Part shown: positions 1-8,763 of the stretch, in pieces
How the letters are laid out: each line of letters opens with the position of its first letter
How positions within the stretch are numbered: the first letter of the stretch is position 1
Source of the DNA: DALYLB01 sp964468345
GTDB taxonomy: Bacteria; Acidobacteriota; Blastocatellia; RBC074
Length of the DNA: 64,000 bases
Assembly (NCBI GenBank): GCA_964468345.1
Contig: CAYXVZ010000021.1
Coordinates: forward strand, 15,891 to 79,890
Reading direction: 5' to 3'
Notes under the pieces: generated by a model
Told to the model about the DNA's origin: nothing
Seen by the model: the letters and a program-made list of their open reading frames with translations, nothing else
The model's database searches: none
Program-made: the position numbers and the translations under genes

Positions 1-34
1 GATTTGTACGTCATGGCATCCTCCCAGAGATTTT

Positions 35-115
35 GTAACGCCGCCTTCAGGCGGAAGCGTCGAGTGAAACCCACTCGATTTTTTTTACGAGCGCTGCCGC
101 CTGAAGGCGGTGCTA
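35..115. repeat. Imperfect inverted repeat near window start
   Basis: Two 25-nt arms (35-59 and 91-115) pair with three mismatches around the core GCCGCCTTCAGGCGG, which is itself nearly palindromic. A smaller stem (CGAGTG / CACTCG) and a run of eight T lie between them. The element is about 100 bp beyond the stop codon of the minus-strand MgtC-like gene. A related word (CACCGCCTT..GGCGG) recurs at 35854-35912, so this is a dispersed motif. Bases 1-34 and 116-218 show nothing recognisable. Confidence 0.6.
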
Positions 116-218
116 CAAACTTGCTCGCAATGAATGTGCCAGGTGAGATCGTGCCTGAACCCCGCATTTCTGGGGGATTTTGCAGCGTTTCGAATTGTGC
201 GTGCGGAAAAATTCCCGT

Positions 219-1457
219 TCAGCCGAAGAAGAGAAAGACGGCGCCCACGACGAGGACGATCGCAAAACACGCGCCGACGCGATAGAACAAACCCCGATCG
301 CCGATAAACGCCACGGTGCCGGTTTTAAAAACCAGATTTGCCATGATGGCGAGAACGATCACGCGGCGGCCATCTTCCGGGGCGATCCGGTCGAGGTTGA
401 CGAGCTGCGAAGTCGACAGCGTGATTGCATCGACATCTGTGAGGCCGGAAATGCCCGCGACCACATACAGGCCCTGCAATCCGAACCGGTCCCGGACGAA
501 CGCCGCGGCCAGCAGAATCAGCGCGTAAAGCAGCCCGAACAGCAGCGCGGGTTTCAATTCCGACGGATTTTCCGGATCGGAGATGGTCTCAATCTGATCG
601 CGGTCGCGAAACCAGAGCCCGAGAATTAACAGCGCCAGCGTTCCCAGCATCAGGCTGAGCGGAACGAGCGCCGCCCAGAGAAAGTGAATCGAGACCGTGG
701 CGATCTCGATCATTACGCGAATGAAGACGATGGCCGATGCGATCAAGAGGATGATTGTTGCCGGCAGGGTTGTGCCGGGCGATGCTTTGGTTCGGCGCGC
801 AAAACTGACGGTCGTGGCCGTGCTGGAAATCAGGCCGCCGATCACTCCGCCGAGCAGCAGGCCCGCGCGGCTGCCGATGAATTTATAAACGATGTAACCG
901 CTCAGGCCGATGCCGACGATCAGCACGACCATCAGCCAGATATTCCGCGGATTGAGAACCGCATAGGGGCCATAGGTTCGATTAGGCAAAATCGGAAGCA
1001 CGACCATCGAAATCAGGGCAAACTGCATGATCGCCCGCAAATCTTTTTCTGAAAGCCGCGCGACCCACTGGTGAAGCTCTCCCTTGAAATGCAGCAGAAC
1101 CGCCGTGCCGCCGCCGATTGCGATCGCGACTTCGCGATTGCCGTACACCAGATATGCGCCGACCCCGTACATCAACAGCAATGCAATCTCGGTGGTCAGG
1201 CCGGGATCGGCTTTCTCAACTTTGAATTCAGAGTATTTGCCGATCAACACCAGACTTGCCGTCGCCAGCAACCCCATTGCGATCACGACCGCGCCCGCTT
1301 CCTGTCCGAGCAACCCGCAGATCGTTCCGAACACCGTGACCAGCGGAAAGGTTCGGATGCCGGCCACTTTCGACGACACGCTCTCCCGCTGCAGTCCCAC
1401 CAGCAGGCCCAGCGCGAGCGCGATAAACAAGGAGAGAAAGATGGAGTTGTGCGCCAT
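219..1457 (-). CDS. MgtC/SapB-family membrane protein with DUF4010 domain
   Basis: This 412-residue integral membrane protein has about 11-12 hydrophobic segments. The N-terminus carries the MgtC/SapB signature GLLVGLQRE (residues 17-25), followed by the MgtC helices; the C-terminal half matches the DUF4010 type of long MgtC-like proteins. The role is unknown; MgtC relatives act in magnesium limitation and in modulating membrane ATPases. The start at MAHNS was chosen because the frame runs open far upstream through a repeat, and the conserved domain begins only here. It stands alone, divergent from the phosphofructokinase gene. Family is sure, function is not. Confidence 0.85.
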   Translation of the reverse strand: MAHNSIFLSLFIALALGLLVGLQRESVSSKVAGIRTFPLVTVFGTICGLLGQEAGAVVIAMGLLATASLVLIGKYSEFKVEKADPGLTTEIALLLMYGVGAYLVYGNREVAIAIGGGTAVLLHFKGELHQWVARLSEKDLRAIMQFALISMVVLPILPNRTYGPYAVLNPRNIWLMVVLIVGIGLSGYIVYKFIGSRAGLLLGGVIGGLISSTATTVSFARRTKASPGTTLPATIILLIASAIVFIRVMIEIATVSIHFLWAALVPLSLMLGTLALLILGLWFRDRDQIETISDPENPSELKPALLFGLLYALILLAAAFVRDRFGLQGLYVVAGISGLTDVDAITLSTSQLVNLDRIAPEDGRRVIVLAIMANLVFKTGTVAFIGDRGLFYRVGACFAIVLVVGAVFLFFG

Positions 1458-1502
1458 GGCTTCTACTTTAAATCGAATGGACCAAATTTGAGAAAAGTTT
1501 TT

Positions 1503-1650
1503 ACCACGAAGAAACGAAGAGCACGAAGAACGAAGAGCACGAAGAAGGACGGAGAGAAGGAGGGACGAAGAAGCATAGTGTGACATCCAAGCCTCTCTCT
1601 CATTTTCTCTATTCCTCCGTCCTTCTTCGTGCTCTTCGTTTCTTCGTGGT
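1503..1650. repeat. Intergenic inverted repeat of CACGAAGAA words
   Basis: The left arm (about 1503-1554) and right arm (about 1614-1650) are reverse complements built from CACGAAGAA, CGAAGAGCA and GGACGGAG. The left arm carries an extra tandem copy of the 16-nt unit CGAAGAGCACGAAGAA that the right arm lacks. It lies between the divergent MgtC-like and phosphofructokinase genes, 46 bp upstream of the former. The same arm sequence recurs at 12310-12392. Confidence 0.85.
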
Positions 1651-1766
1651 TTGTAGCTGCCTGGGGAATTTTCCCAATTCGTGTGGGAAGATTCCTGGGC
1701 ATATCCATTGCATTCTCCGTATGGAGAAGATCGAAGCCAGGCGAATAAATGAAATGGAGTCGCATT

Positions 1767-2738
1767 ATGAAACGAATTGCAGTGCTGACAAGTGGCGGCG
1801 ATGCCGCCGGGATGAATGCGGCGATTCGCTGCATTGTGCGGACGGGACTGGATCGCGGCTGGGAGGTGTTCGGCATCCGAAATGGATATTCCGGCCTGAA
1901 TGCCGGCGATATGGTTTCGATGTCCGCTCGCGACGTGGGAGGAATCATTCATCGCGGCGGAACGATTCTCGGCAGCGCGCGTTGCGAGGAATTCAAAACC
2001 GGGGACGGCCGCGCCCGCGCGCTTGGCGTGCTCCGTCAGAACGAGATTTCGGCCTTGATCGTGATCGGGGGAAATGGATCGCAAACCGGCGCTTCGCTTT
2101 TATCGGCCGCGGGCTTTCCAGTTCTCGGCATCGCATCCACGATCGATAATGATTTGTATGGCTCCGATATCACGATCGGCGTCGATACGGCGCTCAATGT
2201 CGCCCTCGAATCCATCGACCGCCTGAAGGTGACGGCTTCGTCCCACAAACGCGCATTTCTGGTCGAAACCATGGGGCGGCATTGCGGGTATATCGCGCTG
2301 ATGACGGGCATTGCGGGCGGCGCGGAAGCCATCGTCATTCCCGAACTCGAAGCGAATCCGGAATGGATCGCCGCGGAATTGCGCCTGGCCTATGACCGGG
2401 GCAAACCGCACGCCGTGGTGGTCGTCGCCGAAGGAGCCCGCTATAACGCCGACGCGCTGGCGGCGTATTTCAAGGAACATCGCGAACGGCTGGGATTCGA
2501 TCTTCGCGTAACGATTCTCGGACATGTGCAGCGGGGCGGCGCACCCGGCGTCTTTGACCGCATGCTGGCCACGCGCCTGGCCGCGGCGGCAATAGTGGAA
2601 ATCGAGCGCGGGACGCACGGCGTTCTCGTTGGCCTGAAAGGGAATGAAATCGCGCTCACGCCGCTGGTCGAAGTCGTCAGCAACCAAAAGCCGCTCGATC
2701 TCAGCCTGCTCAAACTCGCCGGCATCCTCGCGATGTAA
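1767..2738 (+). CDS. pfkA: ATP-dependent 6-phosphofructokinase
   Basis: Catalyses fructose 6-phosphate + ATP to fructose 1,6-bisphosphate in glycolysis; cytoplasmic. At 323 residues it is the size of bacterial PfkA, and its numbering matches the E. coli enzyme. Visible are TSGGDAAGMNA (8-18), GTILGSAR with Arg72, GGNGS (101-105), TIDNDL with catalytic Asp127, and the MGRHCGY segment. Gly104 points to ATP rather than pyrophosphate as donor, since PPi enzymes carry Asp there. The odd point is Asn103 where E. coli has the Mg-ATP-site Asp103. ATG 1767 was preferred over in-frame 1749 because GGAG lies at 1755-1758 and homology begins at MKRIAVLTSGGD. Monocistronic; a repeat begins directly after the stop. 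Confidence 0.93.
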   Translation: MKRIAVLTSGGDAAGMNAAIRCIVRTGLDRGWEVFGIRNGYSGLNAGDMVSMSARDVGGIIHRGGTILGSARCEEFKTGDGRARALGVLRQNEISALIVIGGNGSQTGASLLSAAGFPVLGIASTIDNDLYGSDITIGVDTALNVALESIDRLKVTASSHKRAFLVETMGRHCGYIALMTGIAGGAEAIVIPELEANPEWIAAELRLAYDRGKPHAVVVVAEGARYNADALAAYFKEHRERLGFDLRVTILGHVQRGGAPGVFDRMLATRLAAAAIVEIERGTHGVLVGLKGNEIALTPLVEVVSNQKPLDLSLLKLAGILAM

Positions 2739-2889
2739 AGAGAGACGGAAGGACAGAGGGACGGAAGGACGGAGAAATATACAGCGACATCTCACACCCT
2801 TGCTCTTTATTCTATGCACATTGTTCTCTCTGTCCCTCCGTCCCTCCGTCCCTCCGTCCCTCCGTCCCTCCGTCCCTCCGTCCCTCCGT
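2739..2889. repeat. Palindrome with 8-bp TCCCTCCG tandem array
   Basis: The left arm (about 2741-2774) consists of GGACGGAAGGAC-type words starting immediately after the pfkA stop codon. The right arm is seven perfect copies of TCCCTCCG (2833-2888). The arms are complementary, so the transcript could fold into a long hairpin with a loop of about 55 nt. The remaining 2890-3105, up to the next gene, shows no other feature. Confidence 0.85.
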
Positions 2890-3105
2890 CGTGGCTTGTA
2901 TATTTGATTTAAAAAGATTTCGTTTGTTCCGTACTCTCTGTTTAAGACCTTGTCGAAGTTGTTCTCGCCGCCGATAATCCTTCTGTAACCGATTACACAG
3001 TTTGAGCGTTTTGACTAACGATGGGACGTTCGCCATGGCGTGCGGATCCCGCTTTCTCTTGTAAATCCATCAACGATACGTTCAGGTTTGACCCGAGCCC
3101 GGCTT

Positions 3106-5592
3106 ATGCGCAGGAATTTCATCCGATCGCTGCTCGTTCTGGTGCCGCTTGTGTGGTTTGTATGGCTGCCGCCCCGGCAGGAAGCCATACAGCCGCAATC
3201 CAAAGGGGTTTTCGAAGCTTCCGTTCTGCCATTTCTGGAAGAAAACTGTACCTTCTGTCACTCCGCGGCCAAGCAATCCGGCGGACTGGACCTGTCCGTG
3301 TTGAAGACAGTCGATTCCCTGGCTCGGCAACGGGAAAAGTGGGACATGGTCCTGCAGAAAATCGAGAGCGGTGAAATGCCGCCCAAGGGATTGCCGCGTC
3401 CCGATCCGGCGCGAGCCCGCGAAGTGACGAAATGGCTGTCCGCGGAGTTTGCGCGCGCCGATCGGCTGGCCAAACCGGATCCGGGCCGCGTGACGGCGCG
3501 ACGCTTAAACCGGGCCGAATATAACAACACGGTTCGTGATCTGCTCGGTGTGGATCTCAACCCGGCCGCGGACTTCCCGCAGGACGATTCGGGATATGGC
3601 TTCGACAACATCGGCGATGTGTTATCGCTCTCGCCGGCGCTGATGGAAAAATACATTGCGACCGCCGAGAAATTGGCGCGCACCGCGATTTTCGGGCCCG
3701 ATGTTTTGTCCCCGACGCTCGTGCGATTGCAGTCGCCGGGCCGCAAGGTGATCCCGAGCAAGACGCCGCTGCGAGAATATGACCTGACCGGCCTGAGCCT
3801 GCCGAATGCGTTTCACGCAACGCATCGTTTTCCGGTCGATGGCGAATATATCGTTCGGATTTTCTTCGGCGGCAATCGGCCGGCGGCTTCCGAGCCCTTG
3901 CAGCTCGCCCTGTGGATCGACGGCGAGCAGGTTAAGACGATCGAGTTCGACCCGGAACATCTGGCTTCGTTTGAAATCGATCGCCAGGAACTCGGCGGAA
4001 AGGTCACGGAAATGCGGGCCCGAATTCCGGCCGGGGAACACTGGGTCGCCGTTTCCCTGATGAACCTCTATGAGGGCTTGCCCCCGCGCTATAACGGTCC
4101 CAATCCTTCCAAACGGCCGGAGCCGCCGCCGCCCGAATTCAAACTGCGGCCCGGATTTCCGCCCGAACGCATCGCGGAATTCAAAAAGCGATTTGAGGAG
4201 CGCCGGAAAGAAGTCGCCGAGATGCCCGTCAATGAAGCTCGCATCGGCACGATCGAAATCGGCGGCCCTTACAATCAAACCAAGGGGCCTTCGCCCGAAA
4301 GCCTGAAACGAATTTTCACCTGCGGCCATGCGCCGGGAACGCACACGGATGCTTGCGCGACAAAGATCGTCGGCGATCTTGCGCGCCGCGCCTATCGCCG
4401 GCCGGTGACCTCGCAGGAGGTCGAACGCTTGAGCGGCCTTGTCGCGCTCGCCAAAAAGCAGGGCGATTCTTTTGAAGAGGGAATCTGTCTCGCCGTGCAG
4501 GCGATGCTGATCTCGCCGCATTTTCTGTTTCGCATTGAATTCGGGGCGCAGACCGGCCGAACAGATGACGCCACGCCGATCGGAGATTATGAGATGGCCT
4601 CGCGGCTCTCGTACTTTCTGTGGAGCAGCATGCCCGATGAGGCGTTGCTGCAGGCCGCCGCGCAGGGAAGACTGCGCAAGCCGGAGGGGCTCGCAGCCGA
4701 GGTCCGCCGCATGGTTCGCGATCCGAAATCGCGCGCCCTGGTCGAGAATTTCGCGGGACAGTGGCTGGAACTGCGCAAGCTGGAATCGGTCAAACCGGAT
4801 ACGGATCGCTTTCCGGATTTCGAGGAATACCTGCGCCTGTCGATGCGTCGCGAGACCGAGCTGTTTTTTGACTCCATCCTGCGCGAAGATCGCAGCCTCG
4901 TCGATTTCCTGGATGCTGATTATACATTCCTGAATGAACGGCTGGCGCGCTTTTATCAGATCCCCGGCGTCAAGGGACCGGCCTTTCAAAAGGTTTCGCT
5001 CGCGGGCAATGCCCAGCGCGGCGGCCTGCTGACACAGGCCAGCGTCTTGACGGTGTCGTCCTATGCCACGCGAACCTCGCCCGTGCTGCGGGGAAAATGG
5101 ATTCTGGAAAACATTTTGAATCAACCGCCGCCGCCGGCGCCGCCGGGCGTGCCGAATCTTGATGACAGCAAGGTCGGCTCGGCGGCTTCACTGCGGCAGC
5201 AATTGGAAGAGCATCGCAAAAACGCCACCTGCGCATCATGTCATTCGCGCATGGATCCGCTGGGATTCGGCCTGGAAAATTATGATGCGATCGGAAACTG
5301 GCGAACGAAAGACGGAAACTTTCCGATCGATTCGGCCGGCGTCCTGCCGGATGGGCGCAGTTTTCAAGGGCCCGCGGCGCTCAAGGGAATATTGAAATCG
5401 GATCGCAATGCCTTTGCGGAATGCATGACGGAAAAGATGCTGACCTATGCCCTCGGTCGCGGCCTCGAACGATATGACAAACCCGTCGTCAAATCGATTG
5501 CAAAAAATGTCGCGACGGCCGACTATCGGTTTTCGCAATTGTTGATCGAGATCGTGAACAGTTTGCCGTTTCAGAAGAGAAGGGCTTTATAA
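3106..5592 (+). CDS. Secreted DUF1592-family cytochrome-type protein
   Basis: This 828-residue protein has an N-terminal signal/anchor (RRNFIRSLLVLVPLVWFVW) and an unmistakable order of domains: a PSCyt1-like haem site CTFCH (48-52), DUF1587 (RRLNRAEYNNTVRDLLG), a carbohydrate-binding-like middle, DUF1595 (RRAYRRPVT), DUF1592 (RLSYFLWSSMPD), DUF1588 (SSYATRTSPVLRGKWILE), and DUF1585 with a second haem motif CASCH near residue 708. Such proteins occur in Planctomycetes and Acidobacteria; they are probably periplasmic, redox-linked and of unknown substrate. ATG 3106 was chosen over the in-frame upstream start at 3040 because the signal sequence follows directly. It is paired with the DUF1552 gene 45 bp downstream, as is usual. 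Its TAA stop lies inside a repeat. Confidence 0.92.
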   Translation: MRRNFIRSLLVLVPLVWFVWLPPRQEAIQPQSKGVFEASVLPFLEENCTFCHSAAKQSGGLDLSVLKTVDSLARQREKWDMVLQKIESGEMPPKGLPRPDPARAREVTKWLSAEFARADRLAKPDPGRVTARRLNRAEYNNTVRDLLGVDLNPAADFPQDDSGYGFDNIGDVLSLSPALMEKYIATAEKLARTAIFGPDVLSPTLVRLQSPGRKVIPSKTPLREYDLTGLSLPNAFHATHRFPVDGEYIVRIFFGGNRPAASEPLQLALWIDGEQVKTIEFDPEHLASFEIDRQELGGKVTEMRARIPAGEHWVAVSLMNLYEGLPPRYNGPNPSKRPEPPPPEFKLRPGFPPERIAEFKKRFEERRKEVAEMPVNEARIGTIEIGGPYNQTKGPSPESLKRIFTCGHAPGTHTDACATKIVGDLARRAYRRPVTSQEVERLSGLVALAKKQGDSFEEGICLAVQAMLISPHFLFRIEFGAQTGRTDDATPIGDYEMASRLSYFLWSSMPDEALLQAAAQGRLRKPEGLAAEVRRMVRDPKSRALVENFAGQWLELRKLESVKPDTDRFPDFEEYLRLSMRRETELFFDSILREDRSLVDFLDADYTFLNERLARFYQIPGVKGPAFQKVSLAGNAQRGGLLTQASVLTVSSYATRTSPVLRGKWILENILNQPPPPAPPGVPNLDDSKVGSAASLRQQLEEHRKNATCASCHSRMDPLGFGLENYDAIGNWRTKDGNFPIDSAGVLPDGRSFQGPAALKGILKSDRNAFAECMTEKMLTYALGRGLERYDKPVVKSIAKNVATADYRFSQLLIEIVNSLPFQKRRAL

Positions 5593-5622
5593 GTCCTATA
5601 GGGCTTAAAAATCCCATAGGAC
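5588..5622. repeat. Small hairpin with AAGTCCTATAGG word at a stop codon
   Basis: GTCCTATAGGG and CCCATAGGAC pair with one bulge around an A-rich loop. The motif starts at TTATAAGTCC, so the TAA stop of the DUF1592 gene (5590-5592) is part of it. The same word (ATAAGTCCTAT) builds the palindrome at 33051-33107, which also overlaps a stop codon. It lies within the DUF1592-DUF1552 operon, 15 bp before the next start. Confidence 0.65.
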
Positions 5623-5637
5623 CGATAAGAGAAAAAC

Positions 5638-6972
5638 ATGATCATCACGAAAAAGCACCTGTCCCGCCGAACTCTTTTAAAAGGCCTGGGCGCATCGATC
5701 GCGCTGCCGGCGCTTGATGCAATGACGCCGGCCCTGGCATCGACCGCGGCGAAGCCCGTGCGATTGGCCTTTATCTATGTCCCGAACGGCATTGTGATGG
5801 AAGAATGGACGCCCGCCGCCGCCGGACGCGACTATGCCATCACGCGGGTTTTGAAACCGCTGGAATCGCTCCGACAAGATTTCTTTGTTCTCTCCGGCCT
5901 CGATGATCACAATGGCAATGCCCTTGGAGATGGCCCGGGCGATCACGCGCGCGCCGGCGCTTCGTTTCTGACCGGCGTCCATTGCCATAAGACCGCCGGC
6001 GCGGATATCAAGAACGGAATCTCCGCCGATCAGATCGCCGCCGAAGCGCTTCGCGCGGAATGCAGCCTGCCTTCGCTGGAACTCGGCTGCGAAGACTCGC
6101 GAACGGTCGGCAACTGCGATTCCGGCTATAGCTGCGCGTATACGAACAGTATTTCCTGGCGCGGTCCGACGACCCCGATGCCGCCCGAGGTCAATCCGCG
6201 AATGGCGTTCGAGCGGCTGTTCGGAAGTTTCGATCCCAGCCTGAGCGCCGAAACGCGCGCGCGGCGAGCGAAGTATCGCAAGAGCATTCTCGATGCCGTT
6301 CATGCCGATTCGACGCGCCTGGCCGCGACGCTGGGCGGATCGGATCGCCGCAAGCTCGATGAATATCTCGTCGCCATCCGCGAAATCGAGCAGCGCATCG
6401 AAAAAGCGGAAAAGGATCACGGCGAAAGCGCTCCCTCGATCGACAAACCCGCCGGCATTCCGATTACCTTCGGTGAGTATGCGAAACTGATGTTCGATTT
6501 ATTGCTGGTCGCCTTCCAATCCGATCTGACGCGCATCTCGACGCTGATGCTCGGCAGGGAAGGGAGCATGCGCGTGTATCCTGAAATCGGCATCCCCGAC
6601 CCCCATCATCCGCTGACGCATCATCGAAACAATCTCGACTGGATCGAAAAAGTAAAACAGATCAATTGTCATCATACGGAGCTGTTGGGATATTTTCTCA
6701 AACGCCTGAAGACCACACCGGATGGCGACGGCAGCCTGCTCGATCATTCGATGATCGTGTATGGCAGCGGCCTGAGCGACGGCAACCGGCATCAGCATGA
6801 ACGATTGCCCATTTTGCTGGCGGGCCGCGGCGGAGGACTCAACCCCGGCCGGCATATCATCTATCCGCAGGGAACTCCGATGACCAATCTCTATCGCTCA
6901 TTACTCGCCCGGATGGGCGTGCGGACCGAGAAGATCGGCGATAGCACGGGTATCCTCGATCAACTCGACTGA
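5638..6972 (+). CDS. DUF1552 domain protein, Tat-type signal
   Basis: This 444-residue protein begins with a twin-arginine-like signal SRRTLLKGLG (9-18) followed by IALPALDA, so export as a folded protein is likely. The remainder is the DUF1552 fold typical of the partner of DUF1592 proteins in Planctomycetes and Acidobacteria. Recognisable segments include VPNGIVMEEWTP, GDHARAGASFLTG, a His-rich DPHHPLTHH stretch and YGSGLSDGNRHQHERLPI near the end, resembling the alkaline-phosphatase/sulfatase-like layout of DUF1501 proteins. The start has GAGAAAAAC upstream. It is probably co-transcribed with the DUF1592 gene; a canonical terminator follows. The biochemical role is unknown. Confidence 0.9.
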   Translation: MIITKKHLSRRTLLKGLGASIALPALDAMTPALASTAAKPVRLAFIYVPNGIVMEEWTPAAAGRDYAITRVLKPLESLRQDFFVLSGLDDHNGNALGDGPGDHARAGASFLTGVHCHKTAGADIKNGISADQIAAEALRAECSLPSLELGCEDSRTVGNCDSGYSCAYTNSISWRGPTTPMPPEVNPRMAFERLFGSFDPSLSAETRARRAKYRKSILDAVHADSTRLAATLGGSDRRKLDEYLVAIREIEQRIEKAEKDHGESAPSIDKPAGIPITFGEYAKLMFDLLLVAFQSDLTRISTLMLGREGSMRVYPEIGIPDPHHPLTHHRNNLDWIEKVKQINCHHTELLGYFLKRLKTTPDGDGSLLDHSMIVYGSGLSDGNRHQHERLPILLAGRGGGLNPGRHIIYPQGTPMTNLYRSLLARMGVRTEKIGDSTGILDQLD

Positions 6973-7002
6973 GCGTGGGATCACGCCCGAATTTTCAACA
7001 AG

Positions 7003-7036
7003 AAAGCCGCAGTCCAATATTGGGCTGCGGCTTTTC
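7003..7036 (+). terminator. Rho-independent terminator after DUF1552 gene
   Basis: AAAGCCGCAG pairs perfectly with CTGCGGCTTT, and inner CC/GG pairs close a short AATAT-containing loop. The T-rich tail is short (CTTTTC). It sits 30 bp past the stop of the DUF1552 gene. Bases 7037-7176 hold only a weak 10-bp inverted repeat (7075-7084 / 7143-7152) of unclear meaning. Confidence 0.8.
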
Positions 7037-7176
7037 AATTCTGAAGGAAAAGACCGTCAGAGATAGTTTTGCCTCGGTTGCCTGTCTTCCGCATTTCGAG
7101 GAAGATGAATGAAAGTATAAATGAACCTGCGAATGCAGAAGTCAGGCAACCGATGGATGTTGGGGGAGGCGGGATT

Positions 7177-7614
7177 CTATAAAACGGATTTCGCCGGCTG
7201 AGCGGTTGCCATGCCGCGCAAAGATCTTTCCAAAAGGCGCTGCATTTCCTGCAGGTTGCATGGCATCGCGCGATACATCGGCAGCACGCCGCTGAGTTCC
7301 GGTCCGGTGGGAAGCCGGAATGCGTTGACGAGAATCAGGCTTTGGCTGCACCGTGGGTTTTCTCGCAGAGCCTGCAGCGTTTCACGAATTTTGGAAGCCA
7401 CGATATCGAGGATGATGATTTTGAAATCAATCTTGCATTGATCCAGCAGGCTTTCAATCTGGCCCGGCGGGACGATCTCGGCTTCCGCCGTCTCGTGGCC
7501 TTGCCAGATTTGATCCAGGGAATGCTGCTCTTCACTGATCGCAAGGACCTGGCAATGGGAGGGTTCTTTCAGGGATTGCGCCGATTTGATCTGAGAAAAT
7601 GAGAGCGTAGACAT
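7177..7614 (-). CDS. Small pseudo-receiver protein with YRAMPC motif
   Basis: This 145-residue soluble protein has the alternating strand/helix pattern of a response-regulator receiver. The segment FKIIILDIVA fits the phospho-acceptor strand, and LPMYRAMPCNLQEM occupies the place of the usual F-x-x-KP-F loop. The invariant receiver Lys is thus Met, and the Thr/Ser strand reads QSLILVNAF. The same YRAMPC ending occurs in the second receiver of the protein at 18615-19391, so the two are related. The start is supported by GGAG five bases upstream on the minus strand. It stands alone, divergent from the ABC importer. Function is unknown; it may be a protein-interaction module rather than a phosphate switch. 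Confidence 0.7.
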   Translation of the reverse strand: MSTLSFSQIKSAQSLKEPSHCQVLAISEEQHSLDQIWQGHETAEAEIVPPGQIESLLDQCKIDFKIIILDIVASKIRETLQALRENPRCSQSLILVNAFRLPTGPELSGVLPMYRAMPCNLQEMQRLLERSLRGMATAQPAKSVL

Positions 7615-7739
7615 AAAACTCCAGTCTATTAATGGTGAAGACGTACCGGCAGAGAAATTTGATTCCCTTTTGTTATCTCACAAATTCAAATATCGGAATA
7701 ATCGGCGCTAAACATAAGCGGAACGGTGGATAAACCTGC

Positions 7740-8612
7740 ATGAATGGAAAAAAACAGCGATGGATCCTGCTTGCCCCGGCCGTGGCGGTGTTGTTGCTGT
7801 TGTTCGGCGGCGGGTTGGGCATCGCGTTTTTTCAAAGTGCCGGATATTTCGAACCGGCGGGAGATAGGTCATTTACGCTGCGGCATTACGCCGCTTTGTG
7901 GGGCGATCGCGAGGTGCGGGCGTCGCTGCTGGTGACCGGCCGGGTTGCGCTGATCGCCACGCTGCTTTCAGGGATTGCGGGCCTGACGATTGCACTGACT
8001 CTGCATCGGCTTGCGGCGCGCTCTCGGGCCGTGCACCTGCTCTTGCAGGTTCCGCTCGCGATGCCTCACCTGACAATGGCGACGATCCTATTACAAGCGA
8101 TTGCGCCCGGAGGCCTGGCGGCGCGGCTGGCCTATCATCTCGGATGGATTGCGGAACCCGGGGCGTTTCCGCTGATGATCTCCGATGCAAATTCTGTCGG
8201 CATTATTCTCGCGTACTTCGTCAAAGAAACGCCGTTCATCGCATTGATGACGCTGGCGGTGCGATTGCGGATGGGCGATGAATTCGAGGCCGTCGCCCGC
8301 ACGCTGGGCGCGGGGGCCTGGCAGCGATTCTGGCGGGTGACGCTTCCATTGCTGGCCCCCGCGCTTGTGTCCTCCTCGTTGCTGGTCTTCGCTTTCATTG
8401 TCGGAGCATTTGAGATTCCGTATCTGCTCGGCCGCCCCTATCCGGCCATGCTTTCGGTCGTGGCGCAACGCCGCTACCTGGATACCGATCTTTCGGCCCG
8501 GCCCGGCGCCATCGCCGTGGCGATGATGCTTTCGGTGCTTACGCTCGTGACGGTCTGGCTCTATCTTCGGCTGTCGCGCTTTCTGCTGGGGGCAAACGCA
8601 CATGGAATTTGA
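7740..8612 (+). CDS. ABC importer permease, first subunit (YnjC-like)
   Basis: This 290-residue inner-membrane permease of the binding-protein-dependent type has about six transmembrane helices. The EAA loop that contacts the ATPase reads FEAVARTLGAGAWQRFWRVT (about residues 182-201), followed by LPLLAPAL. Together with the next permease it would form the channel of the importer that includes the lipoprotein at 9558 and the ATPase at 10850. E. coli YnjC is, from memory, one fused protein with two such halves; here the halves are separate genes. GGTGGA precedes the start. A 142-bp palindromic element follows six bases after its stop codon, inside the operon. Confidence 0.85.
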   Translation: MNGKKQRWILLAPAVAVLLLLFGGGLGIAFFQSAGYFEPAGDRSFTLRHYAALWGDREVRASLLVTGRVALIATLLSGIAGLTIALTLHRLAARSRAVHLLLQVPLAMPHLTMATILLQAIAPGGLAARLAYHLGWIAEPGAFPLMISDANSVGIILAYFVKETPFIALMTLAVRLRMGDEFEAVARTLGAGAWQRFWRVTLPLLAPALVSSSLLVFAFIVGAFEIPYLLGRPYPAMLSVVAQRRYLDTDLSARPGAIAVAMMLSVLTLVTVWLYLRLSRFLLGANAHGI

Positions 8613-8617
8613 AGCGC

Positions 8618-8759
8618 CCTGGGTACGCACGCGTCCCCGCGTGCTATCTATAAATGCCGCGAAGCCTTCCTCTTTTGATCCGGCTCGCGTGCGAATGCTT
8701 GAAAAGGAGCGCTTCGCGGAAATTTTTCGATAGCACGCGGGGACGCGTGCGTACCCAGG
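8618..8759. repeat. 142-bp palindromic element inside the ABC operon
   Basis: Perfect 31-bp arms lie at 8618-8648 and 8729-8759 (core GGGTACGCACGCG..CGCGTGCTATC). Inside is a second stem, CGCGAAGC / GCTTCGCG, and the complementary words TCCTCTTTT / AAAAGGAG. It occupies nearly the whole gap between the two permease genes and ends four bases before the second start codon. A related copy with a similar internal loop lies at 57321-57465. It is probably transcribed with the operon and could attenuate or stabilise the message. Confidence 0.93.
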
Positions 8760-8763
8760 CGAG

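Noticed and set aside
3040..3105. Upstream start for the DUF1592 protein
   Set aside because: The added 22 residues precede a complete signal anchor beginning at ATG 3106 and have no supporting ribosome site.
7037..7176. Possible small RNA with a CGGTTGCCTG / CAGGCAACCG stem
   Set aside because: Only ten pairs with a 58-nt loop, no promoter or terminator assigned to it, and no resemblance to a known riboswitch.
7615..7739. TPP riboswitch upstream of the YnjBCD-like importer
   Set aside because: No CUGAGA or ACCUGAUCUGG-like conserved segments were seen in the leader.
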